A program made the position numbers and the translations under genes. The notes beneath the pieces were generated by a model, which worked only from the letters and a program-made list of their open reading frames with translations, had not been told where the DNA came from and searched no databases. From Streptomyces rubrogriseus (GTDB taxonomy: Bacteria > Actinomycetota > Actinomycetes > Streptomycetales > Streptomycetaceae), in NCBI RefSeq assembly GCF_027947575.1, contig NZ_CP116256.1:5146001-5210000 (forward strand): DNA of 64,000 bases, written 5' to 3'. Below, piece after piece: positions 54,219 to 63,361 of this stretch. Position 1 is the stretch's first letter, and each line of letters opens with the position of its first letter.

Positions 54219-54980
54219 ATGGCCCGCACCACCCCGCACGACCCGCCCCCCGCCGATCCGGCACCCGCCGACGCCCCGCCGCCCCTGTACCGGCGGGTGG
54301 CGGACCAACTGCTCGGCGAACTGCGCGACGGGACCGTCCCCCCGGGCGAACGGCTGCCCGGCGAGCGCCGGCTGGCGGAGTACTTCCAAGTCAGCCGGGA
54401 GACCGTGCGGCAGGCCCTGGACGTGCTGCGCCGCGACGGTCTGCTCACCACCGACCGGCGCGGCAGCCATGTCGCCCTGCCGGGGCCGCCGTCCGGAAGC
54501 GCGGCGCCCCTGGTCTTCCCGGTCGGCGCCCGGGCGGCTCAGCCGCCCACCGGCGACCGGGCCACCGTCGTCTGGGAGACACCGCCACCGGAGCACGCCG
54601 CGGCGCTGGGGCTGGTGCCGGGCCGGCCGACCCTGATGCACCACTACACGTCGGCGGCGGCCGGAGGCAACGGCAGGCGGACCGCGGTGACATCGTTTTC
54701 CGCCGTGGCGCTGGCCGAGGTCGAGGAACTGGCCCGCTACCGCGACCGGGCCGACGGGGTCGCCGGCGCGCAGTTGCGGCGGGCCTACGACTGGATGCGC
54801 CGCGCGGGCCTGACGCTGCATCACCGCGACACCATCACGCTCCAGCCCGACACCGCGTCGGTCCGGGTCGTGCGGCGGGTGCACGACCAGTACGCGCGAC
54901 CGCTGGAGATCACCGACCTCCTGGTGGACACCCGGCAGGGCGCCCTGGTCTACGAGTTCACACTGCCGGCGGCCGGCTGA
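54219..54980 (+). CDS. GntR/HutC-family regulator with UTRA domain
   Basis: A 253-residue regulator. The winged helix (about residues 20-90) has DGTVPPGERLPGERRLAEYFQVSRETVRQALDVLRRDGLLTT. A UTRA ligand-binding domain follows (about 95-253). The start ATG 54219 is preceded by CAGGAGGCG. HutC-type regulators such as DasR bind TGGTCTAGACCA-type sites and respond to sugar phosphates or other metabolites. The linked CE7 esterase is a plausible target. It converges with the methyltransferase gene 9 bp downstream. Confidence 0.88.
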   Translation: MARTTPHDPPPADPAPADAPPPLYRRVADQLLGELRDGTVPPGERLPGERRLAEYFQVSRETVRQALDVLRRDGLLTTDRRGSHVALPGPPSGSAAPLVFPVGARAAQPPTGDRATVVWETPPPEHAAALGLVPGRPTLMHHYTSAAAGGNGRRTAVTSFSAVALAEVEELARYRDRADGVAGAQLRRAYDWMRRAGLTLHHRDTITLQPDTASVRVVRRVHDQYARPLEITDLLVDTRQGALVYEFTLPAAG

Positions 54981-54989
54981 CCCGTCGCC

Positions 54990-55715
54990 CTACGGGAGCC
55001 GCCGGGCGACGACCAGCCGAGCCCGCGGGCTGCCGTCGGGACGGTGTCCGAACTCGGGCAGGGCGTGCAGGTCCGTCCGGAAGCCGGCCCGCGACAGCTC
55101 GCGGCCCACGTCCCCGAGCCGGAACGTCCGGTAGTACATGACGAACGGCGGCCGCCACAGCGCGTTGCGCACCCGCATCGCGGCGTCGAAGCCGAGCAGC
55201 GTCCAGTACCCCGCGGAGCCGGGCCGGGGCGGGGCGGCGACCGGGAAGGCGAAGCGGCCGTCCGGCCGGAGCACGGAGCGCACCTGGCCGAACAGGCCCG
55301 GCAGTTCGCGGGGCAGGAAGTGCCCGAACGCCCCGAAGCTCACCACGAGGTCGAAGGCGGGGCCGAAGGGCAGGGCACGGGCGTCCGCGCGCACCCAGGA
55401 GACCGCCGGGCCCGGGGGCAGGGTGCGCCGGCGCGCGACCTCCAGCATGCCCGCGCTGAAGTCCACCCCGGTCACGTCCCGTTGGCACACCCGGGCCAGT
55501 ACGTCGACGCCCGCGCCGGTGCCGCAGCACAGGTCGAGCCCGGCGGCGAAGGGCCCCAGCGGCTCCAGCCCGCGGGCCACGGCGTCCAGCACCCGGTCCG
55601 GCGTCCGGTACGGGGTGTGGTCGAACTTCGGGGCGAGCAGGTCGTAGCCGCGCTCGACCGAGGACAGTGCCTGGACGGCGAGTTCGCGCAGGGTGGGACC
55701 TTCGGGGCTGAACAT
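54990..55715 (-). CDS. Class I SAM-dependent methyltransferase
   Basis: A 241-residue methyltransferase. Motif I is GLDLCCGTGAGVDVLA, motif II is GVDFSAGMLEVARRR, and the motif IV region is FDLVVSFGAFGHF. No substrate can be predicted. It starts four bases after the PadR stop (55720) and is the second gene of the PadR-methyltransferase operon, so it may be controlled by that PadR. The N terminus (MFSPEGPTLRELAVQALSSVERGYDLL) suits a soluble enzyme. Confidence 0.87.
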   Translation of the reverse strand: MFSPEGPTLRELAVQALSSVERGYDLLAPKFDHTPYRTPDRVLDAVARGLEPLGPFAAGLDLCCGTGAGVDVLARVCQRDVTGVDFSAGMLEVARRRTLPPGPAVSWVRADARALPFGPAFDLVVSFGAFGHFLPRELPGLFGQVRSVLRPDGRFAFPVAAPPRPGSAGYWTLLGFDAAMRVRNALWRPPFVMYYRTFRLGDVGRELSRAGFRTDLHALPEFGHRPDGSPRARLVVARRLP

Positions 55716-55719
55716 CCGG

Positions 55720-56307
55720 TCAGCCTAGAGGCTGTCCGGCGGGCCCCGCGGGAGCGCGGCGTTCGTCGAGCACGGCGAGTACGCGCTCGCACCAGCGGGC
55801 GTTCTCCCGCTCGAAGGTGATCCCGGCGGCCAGGGTGAGGTAGGGCCCTACACGGTCGGCCTCCCGCAGGTGCTCCTCCTCGGTGCGGCCGTCCAGGAGC
55901 CGTTCCCGCACCCGCTCGTAGCGGGCGAGTTTGCCCAGCGCCCAGGCCCTGCGCTCCTCGACCAGCGCGCGGACCGCCGCCGGGTCGACGCCGTCCATGG
56001 CCTGCATCTTGATCAGGAACTCGTCGCGGATGGCGGTGGGCCGCCGGGTCGGCGCGGCGGCGAAGACGCCGAGCTGCTCCCGGCCCGCCTCGGTGAGCGA
56101 GAACAGCCGCTTGGTGGGCCTGCGTTCCTGCGGCACGGTCCGGGCCTCGATGAGTCCGTCGCCCGCGAGGCGCTCCAGCTCCCGGTAGAGCTGCTGCGGC
56201 GTGGCGGGCCAGAAGTTGGCGAGCGACACGTCGAACACCTTGGACAGCTCGTAGCCCGAGGCCTCGCCCTCGAGCAGGGCGGCCAGGACGGCGTACTTGA
56301 GAGACAT
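55720..56307 (-). CDS. PadR-family regulator
   Basis: A 195-residue PadR protein with a winged helix (MSLKYAVLAALLEGEASGYELSKVFDVSLANFWPATPQQLYRELERLAGDGLIEARTV) and a C-terminal VirR-like helical domain. The ATG is at 56305-56307. It is divergent from a SnoaL-like gene across 91 bp that hold an AT-rich palindrome, so it likely controls its own operon and the SnoaL-like gene. Its inducer is unknown. Confidence 0.9.
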   Translation of the reverse strand: MSLKYAVLAALLEGEASGYELSKVFDVSLANFWPATPQQLYRELERLAGDGLIEARTVPQERRPTKRLFSLTEAGREQLGVFAAAPTRRPTAIRDEFLIKMQAMDGVDPAAVRALVEERRAWALGKLARYERVRERLLDGRTEEEHLREADRVGPYLTLAAGITFERENARWCERVLAVLDERRAPAGPAGQPLG

Positions 56308-56355
56308 GTCGACACGCTAGCAAGCGGGGACCGGGCCGACTACTCTACTCCACAC

Positions 56356-56367
56356 CTATTCAAATAG
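56356..56367. promoter_or_regulatory. AT-rich palindrome CTATT-CA-AATAG between padR and the SnoaL-like gene
   Basis: Five-base arms with a 2-bp centre in the most AT-rich part of this gap, close to a TAATAG that could be a rightward -10 element. The best candidate for PadR binding. Confidence 0.5.
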
Positions 56368-56398
56368 TTCAGTAATAGCTCAGCATGAAGGAGTTGCG

Positions 56399-56836
56399 AT
56401 GCGGGCATTCCGCGCGGCGGTGGAGGCACACGACATGGACGCCGTCGAAGCACTGCTGGCCGAAGACGTGGTCTTCTCCAGCCCCGTCGTCTTCAAGCCC
56501 TACCGGGGCAAGGCGATCACGGCGGCGATCCTGCGCGCGGTCGAGCGCGTCTTCGAGGACTTCCGCTACGAGCGGGTCATCGGCGAGGCGGACGGCCGCG
56601 ACCACGCCCTGCTCTTCGCGGCGCGGGTGGGCGACCGCGAGATCAGCGGCTGCGACTTCCTGCACCTGGACGCGTCCGGCCGCATCGCCGAACTGACCGT
56701 GATGGTACGCCCGCTCTCGGGCGCCCAGGCCCTGCAGACGGCCATGGCCACGCAGTTCGAGCGGATCGCCGCGGAAGTGCAGGAGGCACAGGAGGCGCAC
56801 GAGGCACAGGAGACCCGGGCGACTTCGGCGGACTGA
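56399..56836 (+). CDS. SnoaL-like / NTF2-fold protein
   Basis: A 145-residue NTF2-like protein: [45 protein letters not shown] is a canonical SnoaL_2-type start, and [29 protein letters not shown] the end. The tail has an unusual Gln/Glu/Ala-rich repeat ([16 protein letters not shown]). ATG 56399 is preferred because AAGGAG (56388-56393) fits it; an earlier ATG at 56385 is in another frame. It is divergent from padR and probably regulated by it. Confidence 0.85.
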   Translation: MRAFRAAVEAHDMDAVEALLAEDVVFSSPVVFKPYRGKAITAAILRAVERVFEDFRYERVIGEADGRDHALLFAARVGDREISGCDFLHLDASGRIAELTVMVRPLSGAQALQTAMATQFERIAAEVQEAQEAHEAQETRATSAD

Positions 56837-57159
56837 GCCCGGCACGGGACATGCGGAGGACGCGACGCGTAACCTCGTCGGAGCCTGCCGGGACCCGGAA
56901 TCGTGGTACGGTGCAGTCAGCACTCGTGTACGCCCCCTTGATCGGGCGCCGGTGCCAGTTTCCCTTCGGTTCGCGGATCTGCTCGGTCTGATGCGACCGG
57001 CGCGTCCGCTTCTCAGCACAACCTCGTGAGCGGGGCCTCGTCCCCGCCGTGTCCGAGGTGCTGTTCCCCGCCGTCCGGAGGCGTGTCGTCCGACCCCTCG
57101 CGCGGCTCTCCCCTTCCTTCCGCATGTCCCATGCCCGTGTCCTCGAAAGGACCGCCCAC
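56837..57159 (+). promoter_or_regulatory. Long leader region of the second rho gene
   Basis: A 323-bp stretch with no gene. A TGGTACGGT extended -10-like element lies near 56911-56919, which would give an untranslated leader of about 230 nt. The last 80 nt are pyrimidine-rich with few G residues (CCTTCCTTCC and similar around 57112-57121), the kind of sequence Rho binds. An in-frame start at 57049 would extend the protein by 37 unrelated residues, so I treat the region as leader. Confidence 0.45.
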
Positions 57160-58296
57160 ATGACCACCACACTCGAGCACCCCCCTGTGCAGCACTCCCC
57201 GGCCGACATCGCGAGCGGTGTCCTCGACATCGAAGCGGGCGGCAAGGGGCGCCTGCGCGGCACGAACCTGCAGCCCGAGCCGGCCGACCCCGCCCTCTCC
57301 CCCGCGCTGATCCGCCGGCACGGCCTGCGCAGGGGCGACCTCGTCGAGGGGGTGTGCGGCGACCGGCGCGTCCTGACCGACGTCGTCCGCGTCAACGGGC
57401 GTACGCCCGAGGGGCGGAGCCGGCGGCACTTCGCCGACCTGACCCCACTGCACCCGCACGAGCGGCTGCGGCTCGAACACCCGGCGGCCGGTCTCGCCGG
57501 ACGCGTCGTCGATCTGCTCGCCCCGGTCGGCAAGGGCCAGCGCGGACTGATCGTCGCCCCGCCGAAGACCGGCAAGACCGTCCTCCTCCAGCAGATCGCC
57601 GCCGCGGTGGCCGGCAACCACCCCGAGGCCAGGCTGATGGTGGTGCTGCTCGACGAACGCCCCGAGGAGGTCACCGACATGCGGCGCTCGGTGCGGGGCG
57701 AGGTGTACTCCTCGACCTTCGACCGGAGCGCCAAGCAGCACATCGCCCTCGCCGAGCTGGTGATCGAGCGGGCCAAGCGGCTCGTCGAGGTCGGCGAGGA
57801 CGTCGTCATCCTCCTCGACTCCCTCACCCGGCTGTGCAGGGCGCACAACAACGCCGCCTCCTCCGGCGGCCGCACGCTCAGCGGCGGCGTCGACGCCGGG
57901 GCACTGCTGGGTCCCAAGCGGTTCTTCGGCGCGGCCCGCAAGGCGGAGGAGGGCGGTTCCCTCACCATCCTCGCCACCGCCCTGGTCGAGACCGGCTCGC
58001 GTGCCGACGACTTCTACTTCGAGGAGCTGAAGAGCACCGGCAACATGGAACTGCGGCTGAGCCGGGAGCCGGCCTCCCGCCGGGTCTTCCCGGCCGTCGA
58101 ACCGGTCGGCTCGGGCACCCGGCGCGAGGAGCTGCTGCTGTCCGGTGCCGAGACGACCGCCGTGCGCGGGCTGCGGCGGGCCCTGGTGGCCCGGGACGGG
58201 CAGTCCGGCCTGGAGACCCTGCTGGAGCGGTTGCGCCGGACGCCGGACAACGCCACGTTCCTGCGGCAGGTCCAGCCGACGCTTCCCGGCGGCTGA
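57160..58296 (+). CDS. rho: Short paralog of transcription termination factor Rho
   Basis: A 378-residue RecA-type hexameric RNA helicase. The primary RNA-binding cold-shock domain is present (about residues 18-85: [15 protein letters not shown], then [14 protein letters not shown]). Walker A is APPKTGKT (133-140). Walker B/Q-loop regions ([16 protein letters not shown]) and the secondary-site [21 protein letters not shown] are intact. The N-terminal Rho_N helical domain and the long insertion of the normal actinobacterial Rho (about 650-700 residues) are missing. ATG 57160 follows CGAAAGG. It is a second, shorter Rho; whether it terminates transcription or acts on special RNAs is unknown. 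Confidence 0.9.
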   Translation: MTTTLEHPPVQHSPADIASGVLDIEAGGKGRLRGTNLQPEPADPALSPALIRRHGLRRGDLVEGVCGDRRVLTDVVRVNGRTPEGRSRRHFADLTPLHPHERLRLEHPAAGLAGRVVDLLAPVGKGQRGLIVAPPKTGKTVLLQQIAAAVAGNHPEARLMVVLLDERPEEVTDMRRSVRGEVYSSTFDRSAKQHIALAELVIERAKRLVEVGEDVVILLDSLTRLCRAHNNAASSGGRTLSGGVDAGALLGPKRFFGAARKAEEGGSLTILATALVETGSRADDFYFEELKSTGNMELRLSREPASRRVFPAVEPVGSGTRREELLLSGAETTAVRGLRRALVARDGQSGLETLLERLRRTPDNATFLRQVQPTLPGG

Positions 58297-58422
58297 CACC
58301 TCTCGCCGACGGCACCGGCCCGCACCGTCCCTCGGTCCCCGCGCTACGGCATCCGGGTGTTTGCGGGGCGGACCCGGCCCGGTCAGCGTGGCGGTGTGCG
58401 GGGCCGTTCCTACGTTTGCGGT

Positions 58423-59616
58423 ATGACTATCGGATTCTCATCCCGGGCGGTTCGCTCCACCTGCATGCTCTGCGCGGCAGGACTGTTGACGCTCGTGCCC
58501 GCCACCGCGGCCGCCCGCGCGGGGCGGCCGGACCCCGGCCCGCCCGGCGGTGCGGCGGCGACGGCGGCGGCGGCGGCGGCCAAATCGTCGCCGCTGTACC
58601 GCTCCGGCACGCAGGTCCGGCCGCGCCCCGCGGCGCCCCGGGTTCCCGAAGTCTCCGCCCTGTCCTGGGTCGTGGCCGACGCCGGTACCGGCGACGTGCT
58701 GGCGGCGAACGACGCGCACCGCGAGCTGCCTCCGGCCAGCACCCTCAAGACGCTGTTCGCGCTCACGGTGCTGCCCGCGCTGCCGGGCGGCATCCGGCAC
58801 GAGGTGGCCCCCGAGGACCTGGCCGGCATCGGTCCGGGCAGCAGCCTGGTCGGTGTCGTCGAGGGCCAGACCTACCGCGTCTCCGACCTGTGGAACGGCG
58901 TCTTCCTCAACTCCGGGAACGACGCCGTGCACGTCCTCGCCTCGCTCACCGGCGGGTGGAGCGCCACGGCGGCCCGGATGCAGGCCGAGGCCCGCGCGCT
59001 CGGCGCCCGGGACACCCACGTCCGCTCGCCCGACGGGTACGACGCCCCGGGCCAGGTCTCCTCCGCGTACGACCTGGCCGTCTTCGGCCGGGAGGGGCTG
59101 CGGCGTCCCGACTTCGCGCGGTACTGCGCCAAGGTCGACGCGATGTTCCCCGGCCGCGACGGAGGCTCGTACGGGATCATGAACACCAACCGGCTGCTCA
59201 CCGGGGCCGACGGCGTGGCGCCGTACCCGGGGCTGATCGGGGTGAAGAACGGCTACACCAGCAACGCGGGCAACACGCTCATCGCCGCCGCCCGCCGCGA
59301 CGGACGGACCCTGGTCGTCACGGTGATGAACCCGCAGGAGGGCGGCGGCCACGCCGTCTACGAGGAGGCCCGGGCCCTGCTCGACTGGGGCTTCGCGGCG
59401 GCCGGCGAGGTCGACCCGGTCGGCTCGCTGGTCCCCGAGGACGAGCGTCCCCGGCAGGGCCCGCAGGCCGTACCCGCGGCGGTGACCGCGGCGAAGCCGG
59501 CCGAGGACTCTCCGGGCTGGCCGGAGTCGGGTGCCATCATCGGTGTCGCGGGGCTCGGCGCGGGCGTCATGGCGCTCGCCCTGCGGCTCAAGTTCGTCCG
59601 GGACGACGGAAGTTGA
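58423..59616 (+). CDS. D-alanyl-D-alanine carboxypeptidase (DacA/PBP5-like)
   Basis: A 397-residue penicillin-binding-fold hydrolase. It has a signal peptide (TCMLCAAGLLTLVPATAAARA), SxxK at Ser106-Lys109 (PPASTLKTLF), SGN at 164-166 (NSGNDAVHV), and KNG in GVKNGYTSNAG in place of the usual KTG. A C-terminal helix (IIGVAGLGAGVMALALRL) anchors it to the membrane. It would trim D-Ala from peptidoglycan stem peptides. The T to N change in the KTG box is unusual but occurs in some DacA relatives. ATG 58423 was chosen as the start of the signal peptide. Confidence 0.9.
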   Translation: MTIGFSSRAVRSTCMLCAAGLLTLVPATAAARAGRPDPGPPGGAAATAAAAAAKSSPLYRSGTQVRPRPAAPRVPEVSALSWVVADAGTGDVLAANDAHRELPPASTLKTLFALTVLPALPGGIRHEVAPEDLAGIGPGSSLVGVVEGQTYRVSDLWNGVFLNSGNDAVHVLASLTGGWSATAARMQAEARALGARDTHVRSPDGYDAPGQVSSAYDLAVFGREGLRRPDFARYCAKVDAMFPGRDGGSYGIMNTNRLLTGADGVAPYPGLIGVKNGYTSNAGNTLIAAARRDGRTLVVTVMNPQEGGGHAVYEEARALLDWGFAAAGEVDPVGSLVPEDERPRQGPQAVPAAVTAAKPAEDSPGWPESGAIIGVAGLGAGVMALALRLKFVRDDGS

Positions 59617-59634
59617 CCGGCGTACCGGGCACGT

Positions 59635-60558
59635 TCAGAACACCGACAGCCCCGTGAGCGTCGTGAAGCGGTCCAGGGCCGCCACCCCGGCCACCGAGTT
59701 GCCCCGCTCGTCGAGACCGGGGCTCCACACGCACAGCGTGCAGTGCCCGGGCACCACCGCGACGATGCCGCCGCCGACCCCGCTCTTGCCGGGCAGACCC
59801 ACCCGGTGCGCGAAGTCGCCGGCCGCGTCGTAGGTCCCGCAGGTCAGCATCACCGCGTTGATCTGCTTGGCCCGGCTGCGGCTGAGCAGCCGGGTGCCGT
59901 CCGCGCGGATACCGTGCCGGGCCAGGAAGCCGGTGGCCAGGGCCAGGTCGGCGCAGGACGCGGCGACGGAGCACTGGCGGAAGTACTGGTCCAGGAGCAC
60001 CGGTACGGGGTTGTCGATGTTGCCGTAGGACGCCATGAAGTGCGCCAGCGCGGCGTTCCGGTCGCCGTGCGCGGCCTCGGAGGCGGCGACCTCCTCGTCG
60101 TGGCCGAGGTCCGGGTTGCCGCTCTCGGCACGCAGGAAGGCGAGCAGTTCGCCGGCCGCGTCACCGGTGCGGGTGTGCAGCCGGTCGGTGACGACGAGGG
60201 CGCCCGCGTTGATGAACGGGTTGCGCGGGATGCCGTTCTCGTACTCCAGCTGCACCAGGGAGTTGAACGGGTTGCCGGACGGCTCGCGGCCCACGTGCTC
60301 CCACAGGGCGTCGCCCTCCCTGGCCAGGTCGAGGGCGAGGGTGAAGACCTTGGTGAGGGACTGCGCGGAGAACGGCTCCCGCCAGTCCCCCACGCCGTAG
60401 ACCGTGCCGTCCAGCTCGGCGACGGCCATGCCGAAGCGGCGCGGGTCGCGGGCGGCGAGGGCCGGGATGTAGTCGGCCGGCCGGCCGCTGCCCGGGGTCC
60501 GCTCGATCTCCTCGGCGATGCGCTCCAGGACCGGCCGGAAGGTCGTCGGTGTGCTCAT
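59635..60558 (-). CDS. glsA: Glutaminase A
   Basis: A 307-residue glutaminase of the beta-lactamase-like fold: the nucleophile Ser lies in PFSAQSLTKVFTLALD. GREPSGNPFNSLVQLEYENGIPRNPFINAGALV is highly characteristic, and YGNIDNPVPVLLDQYFRQCS and GLPGKSGVGGGIVAVVPG complete it. It hydrolyses glutamine to glutamate and ammonia. ATG 60556-60558 fits GAGGGAG spacing better than the ATG nine bases upstream. It stands alone, convergent with the carboxypeptidase gene. Confidence 0.95.
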   Translation of the reverse strand: MSTPTTFRPVLERIAEEIERTPGSGRPADYIPALAARDPRRFGMAVAELDGTVYGVGDWREPFSAQSLTKVFTLALDLAREGDALWEHVGREPSGNPFNSLVQLEYENGIPRNPFINAGALVVTDRLHTRTGDAAGELLAFLRAESGNPDLGHDEEVAASEAAHGDRNAALAHFMASYGNIDNPVPVLLDQYFRQCSVAASCADLALATGFLARHGIRADGTRLLSRSRAKQINAVMLTCGTYDAAGDFAHRVGLPGKSGVGGGIVAVVPGHCTLCVWSPGLDERGNSVAGVAALDRFTTLTGLSVF

Positions 60559-60703
60559 GATCGCCATTCTCCCTCCGGGCCGGTCCCGGCGGCGGGAGGC
60601 CCCGCGGTGGGTGGACCCCCGTACCGGGGTGGTGCTGGCCTCACCCCCGTTTCGGGGGCGGACGCCATTCTGCGGACGGGCAGCCGTTCACATACTCAGG
60701 TAC

Positions 60704-61762
60704 ATGGTCGAATCAACGGTGCTCGTCGAGAGCCTGCCCACGCCCGCCCAGGAGAAGGATCGCGAAAGGGGAAGCGACTTCTCCGAACTCTCCCGGCGCA
60801 TAGCCGGCGCGGGGCTGCTCCGGCGCCGCCCGCTGTACTACACGGTCCGCTTCGGCGCCGTCGCCCTCGCGCTCGCCGGCGGGGTCGCCGCGTTCGTCGC
60901 CCTGGGGGACAGCTGGAGCCAGCTGTTCGTCGCGGTCGCGCTCGCCGTCGTCTTCGGCCAGCTCGGACTGGCCGCCCACGACCTCGCCCACCGGCAGGTC
61001 TTCACCCGCCGGCGCCCCAGCGAGGCGGGCGGTCTGCTGGCGGCCAACCTGCTGCTCGGCATGAGCTACGGCTGGTGGATGAACAAGCACACCCGCCACC
61101 ACGCGAACCCGAACCACGAGGAGAAGGATCCGGACGTCTCCCCCGACATCCTGGTGTGGTCGCGGGGTCAGGCGAGCCGGGCGACCGGGCTGCCGCGCTT
61201 CGTCGGCAGGCACCAGGCGGCCCTGTTCTTCCCGCTGCTGACGCTGGAGGGCCTGAACCTGAGCTTCAACAGCTTCAAGGCGCTGGGCAGCCGGGCGGTG
61301 AAACGGCCGGTCCTGGAGGGCACGCTGCTCGTCGCCCACTTCGCCGTGTACTTCGGCGGCCTGTTCACGGTCCTCTCCCCGGGCAAGGCGCTCGTCTTCC
61401 TCGCCGTCCACCAGGGACTGTTCGGGATCTACCTGGGCTCGGTCTTCGCCCCCAACCACAAGGGCATGCCGATGATCGAGGAGGGCATGCGGCTGGACTT
61501 CCTGCGCCGCCAGGTCCTGACCTCCCGCAACGTGCGGGGCGGTGCGCTCGTCGACGCCTTCATGGGCGGCCTCAACTACCAGATCGAGCACCATCTCTTC
61601 CCCAGCATGCCGACCCCCGCCCTCGGCCGGGCCCAGGCCATCACCGAGGCGTACTGCGCCGAGTTGGGCGTGCCCTACCACCAGACGGGGCTGCTGGCGT
61701 CGCACCGCGAGGCCCTGCGGCACATGAGGAGCGTCGGGGAGCCGCTGCGCGCCGCACGCTGA
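60704..61762 (+). CDS. Membrane fatty acid desaturase
   Basis: A 352-residue membrane desaturase with the three histidine boxes that bind the di-iron centre: HDLAHRQ, HTRHHANPNH and QIEHHLFP. Two hydrophobic hairpins separate them. It has no fused cytochrome b5. Its family resembles acyl-lipid or acyl-CoA desaturases (DesA3-like), so it introduces a double bond in membrane fatty acids. The start is ATG 60704; no strong ribosome site precedes it, so a short leader is likely. It converges with uppP (7 bp between the stops). Confidence 0.9.
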   Translation: MVESTVLVESLPTPAQEKDRERGSDFSELSRRIAGAGLLRRRPLYYTVRFGAVALALAGGVAAFVALGDSWSQLFVAVALAVVFGQLGLAAHDLAHRQVFTRRRPSEAGGLLAANLLLGMSYGWWMNKHTRHHANPNHEEKDPDVSPDILVWSRGQASRATGLPRFVGRHQAALFFPLLTLEGLNLSFNSFKALGSRAVKRPVLEGTLLVAHFAVYFGGLFTVLSPGKALVFLAVHQGLFGIYLGSVFAPNHKGMPMIEEGMRLDFLRRQVLTSRNVRGGALVDAFMGGLNYQIEHHLFPSMPTPALGRAQAITEAYCAELGVPYHQTGLLASHREALRHMRSVGEPLRAAR

Positions 61763-61769
61763 GCCGCGG

Positions 61770-62606
61770 TCAGCTGTGCAGCACGCCGGTGCCGAGCAGC
61801 CCGAAGAGCAGCACGCCGACCGCGATCCGGTAGACGACGAACGAGTTGAAGGTGTGCTTGGCGACGAACTTCAGCAGCCAGGCGATGGAGGCGTAGGCCA
61901 CCACGAAGGAGACGAGGGTGCCGACCGCCAGGGGCGCGGCACCCGCTCCGGTGCCCAGGGCGTCCTTCAGCTCGTACAGCCCGGCTCCGGTCAGGGCCGG
62001 GATGCCGAGGAAGAAGGACAGCCGGGTGGCGGCGACCCGGTCCAGGTCGAGCATCAGCGCGGTGGACATGGTGGCGCCGGAGCGGGAGAAGCCCGGGAAG
62101 AGCAGGGCGAGGATCTGGGAGCCGCCGACCAGCATCGCGTCCTTGAAGGACGTGTCGTCCTCGCCCCGCTTGTGCCGGCCGGTGCGGTCGGCCCACCACA
62201 TCACGCCGCTGCCGACGATCAGCGAGCCGGCCACCACCCACAGCGAGGCGAGCGGGCCCTTGATCAGGGGCTTGGCGGCGAGGCCGACGAGGACGATGGG
62301 GATGGTGGCGAAGATGACCCACCAGGCGAACTTGTAGTCGTGGTGGTACCGCTCCTCGCGGTCGCGCAGCCCGCGTCCCCAGGCGGAGACGATCCGCGCG
62401 ATGTCCTTGGAGAAGTAGACGAGCACGGCGGCGATCGCGCCGACCTGGATGACCGCGGAGAAGCCGATGACGGCGTCGTCGTCGACCGGGATGCCCATCA
62501 GCCCCTCGACGATCTTGAGGTGTCCGGTGGAGGAGACGGGCAGGAACTCGGTCACCCCCTCGACGGCTCCGAGGACGACGGCCTGACCGATGCTGATGGC
62601 GCTCAT
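61770..62606 (-). CDS. uppP: Undecaprenyl-diphosphatase
   Basis: A 278-residue membrane protein of the BacA/UppP family with about eight helices. Signatures: VEGVTEFLPVSSTGHL with the catalytic Glu and PVSSTGH motif, and GFSRSGATMSTAL. It dephosphorylates undecaprenyl pyrophosphate to recycle the peptidoglycan lipid carrier; extra copies can confer bacitracin tolerance. The start is ATG 62604-62606 (MSAISIGQAV). It stands alone, opposite the desaturase gene. Confidence 0.94.
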   Translation of the reverse strand: MSAISIGQAVVLGAVEGVTEFLPVSSTGHLKIVEGLMGIPVDDDAVIGFSAVIQVGAIAAVLVYFSKDIARIVSAWGRGLRDREERYHHDYKFAWWVIFATIPIVLVGLAAKPLIKGPLASLWVVAGSLIVGSGVMWWADRTGRHKRGEDDTSFKDAMLVGGSQILALLFPGFSRSGATMSTALMLDLDRVAATRLSFFLGIPALTGAGLYELKDALGTGAGAAPLAVGTLVSFVVAYASIAWLLKFVAKHTFNSFVVYRIAVGVLLFGLLGTGVLHS

Positions 62607-62645
62607 GGCATCCAGTTCCTACTACACCAAGCTGTGTGCCCGGCG

Positions 62646-63020
62646 TCAGCTCCAGAGCGCGTCGGCCAGAGTCACCCCCGCGAACGCCGCCGCGAGGCCG
62701 GCCGCCACGCTCGCCCCCACGTTCACCGCGGCGTGCAGGCGTGCGCCGGTCTCGGTCAGCCGGAGCGTCTCGTAGGAGAAGGTCGAGTAGGTGGTGAGGG
62801 CGCCGCACAGGCCGGTGCCCAGCAGCAGCCGCAGGTCGGAGCCGACCGCTCCGGCCAGGGCGGCGCCGGTCAGCAGGCCGAGGACGGCGCTGCCGATCAC
62901 GTTCACCGTGAAGGTGCCCCAGGGGAAGACGGAGTCGTGCCGGGACTGCACGGCGCGGTCGGTGAGGTAGCGCAGCGGGGCGCCGATCATGCCGCCCGCG
63001 ACGACCAGCAGCCAGTTCAC
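62646..63020 (-). CDS. crcB: Fluoride channel subunit CrcB/FluC (second copy)
   Basis: A 124-residue, four-helix membrane protein: [12 protein letters not shown] near the N terminus, [21 protein letters not shown] (Asn and Trp pore motif) and [13 protein letters not shown] (the TTFSTF box) are diagnostic. It forms half of a dual-topology fluoride exporter. GTG 63018-63020 was chosen ([10 protein letters not shown]) because CCGGAGG lies seven bases upstream; the start overlaps the DUF190 stop (GTGA). It is the last gene of a crcB-DUF190-crcB operon, so with the first crcB it probably makes a heterodimer. Confidence 0.93.
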   Translation of the reverse strand: MNWLLVVAGGMIGAPLRYLTDRAVQSRHDSVFPWGTFTVNVIGSAVLGLLTGAALAGAVGSDLRLLLGTGLCGALTTYSTFSYETLRLTETGARLHAAVNVGASVAAGLAAAFAGVTLADALWS

Positions 63021-63361
63021 GACGGCCTCCGGCCCTCGTACCGGACGACCTCGCACGGGTCGAGGGTGACCAGGCCCTCGGTGACGAGTTCGTCGAGCAG
63101 CGGCAGGAAGTCCCGGACCCGGTCCTCGGTGTCGACGACGACGACGGCCACCGGCAGGTCCTCGCTCAGGGACAGCAGCCTGCTGGTGTGGATGAGCGAG
63201 GAGGCGCCGAAGCCCTCGACGCCGCGGAAGACGCTGGCACCGGCGAGGCCCGCGGCGTGGGCGCGGTGGACGATCTCCGAGTACAGGGGGCGGTGGTGCC
63301 AGGTGTCGTTCTCGCCGACGTACACGGTCAGGCGCAGGGCGCTGCCGGTCAGCCTCGTCAT
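63017..63361 (-). CDS. DUF190-family protein encoded between two crcB genes
   Basis: A 114-residue soluble protein: [52 protein letters not shown], then [35 protein letters not shown]190 has a ferredoxin-like fold related to PII/CutA proteins and often neighbours crcB genes; no function is proven to my knowledge. Its ATG overlaps the first crcB stop and its stop overlaps the second crcB GTG, so it is translated as an obligate part of the set. I infer a regulatory or assembly role for the fluoride channel. Confidence 0.87.
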   Translation of the reverse strand: MTRLTGSALRLTVYVGENDTWHHRPLYSEIVHRAHAAGLAGASVFRGVEGFGASSLIHTSRLLSLSEDLPVAVVVVDTEDRVRDFLPLLDELVTEGLVTLDPCEVVRYEGRRPS

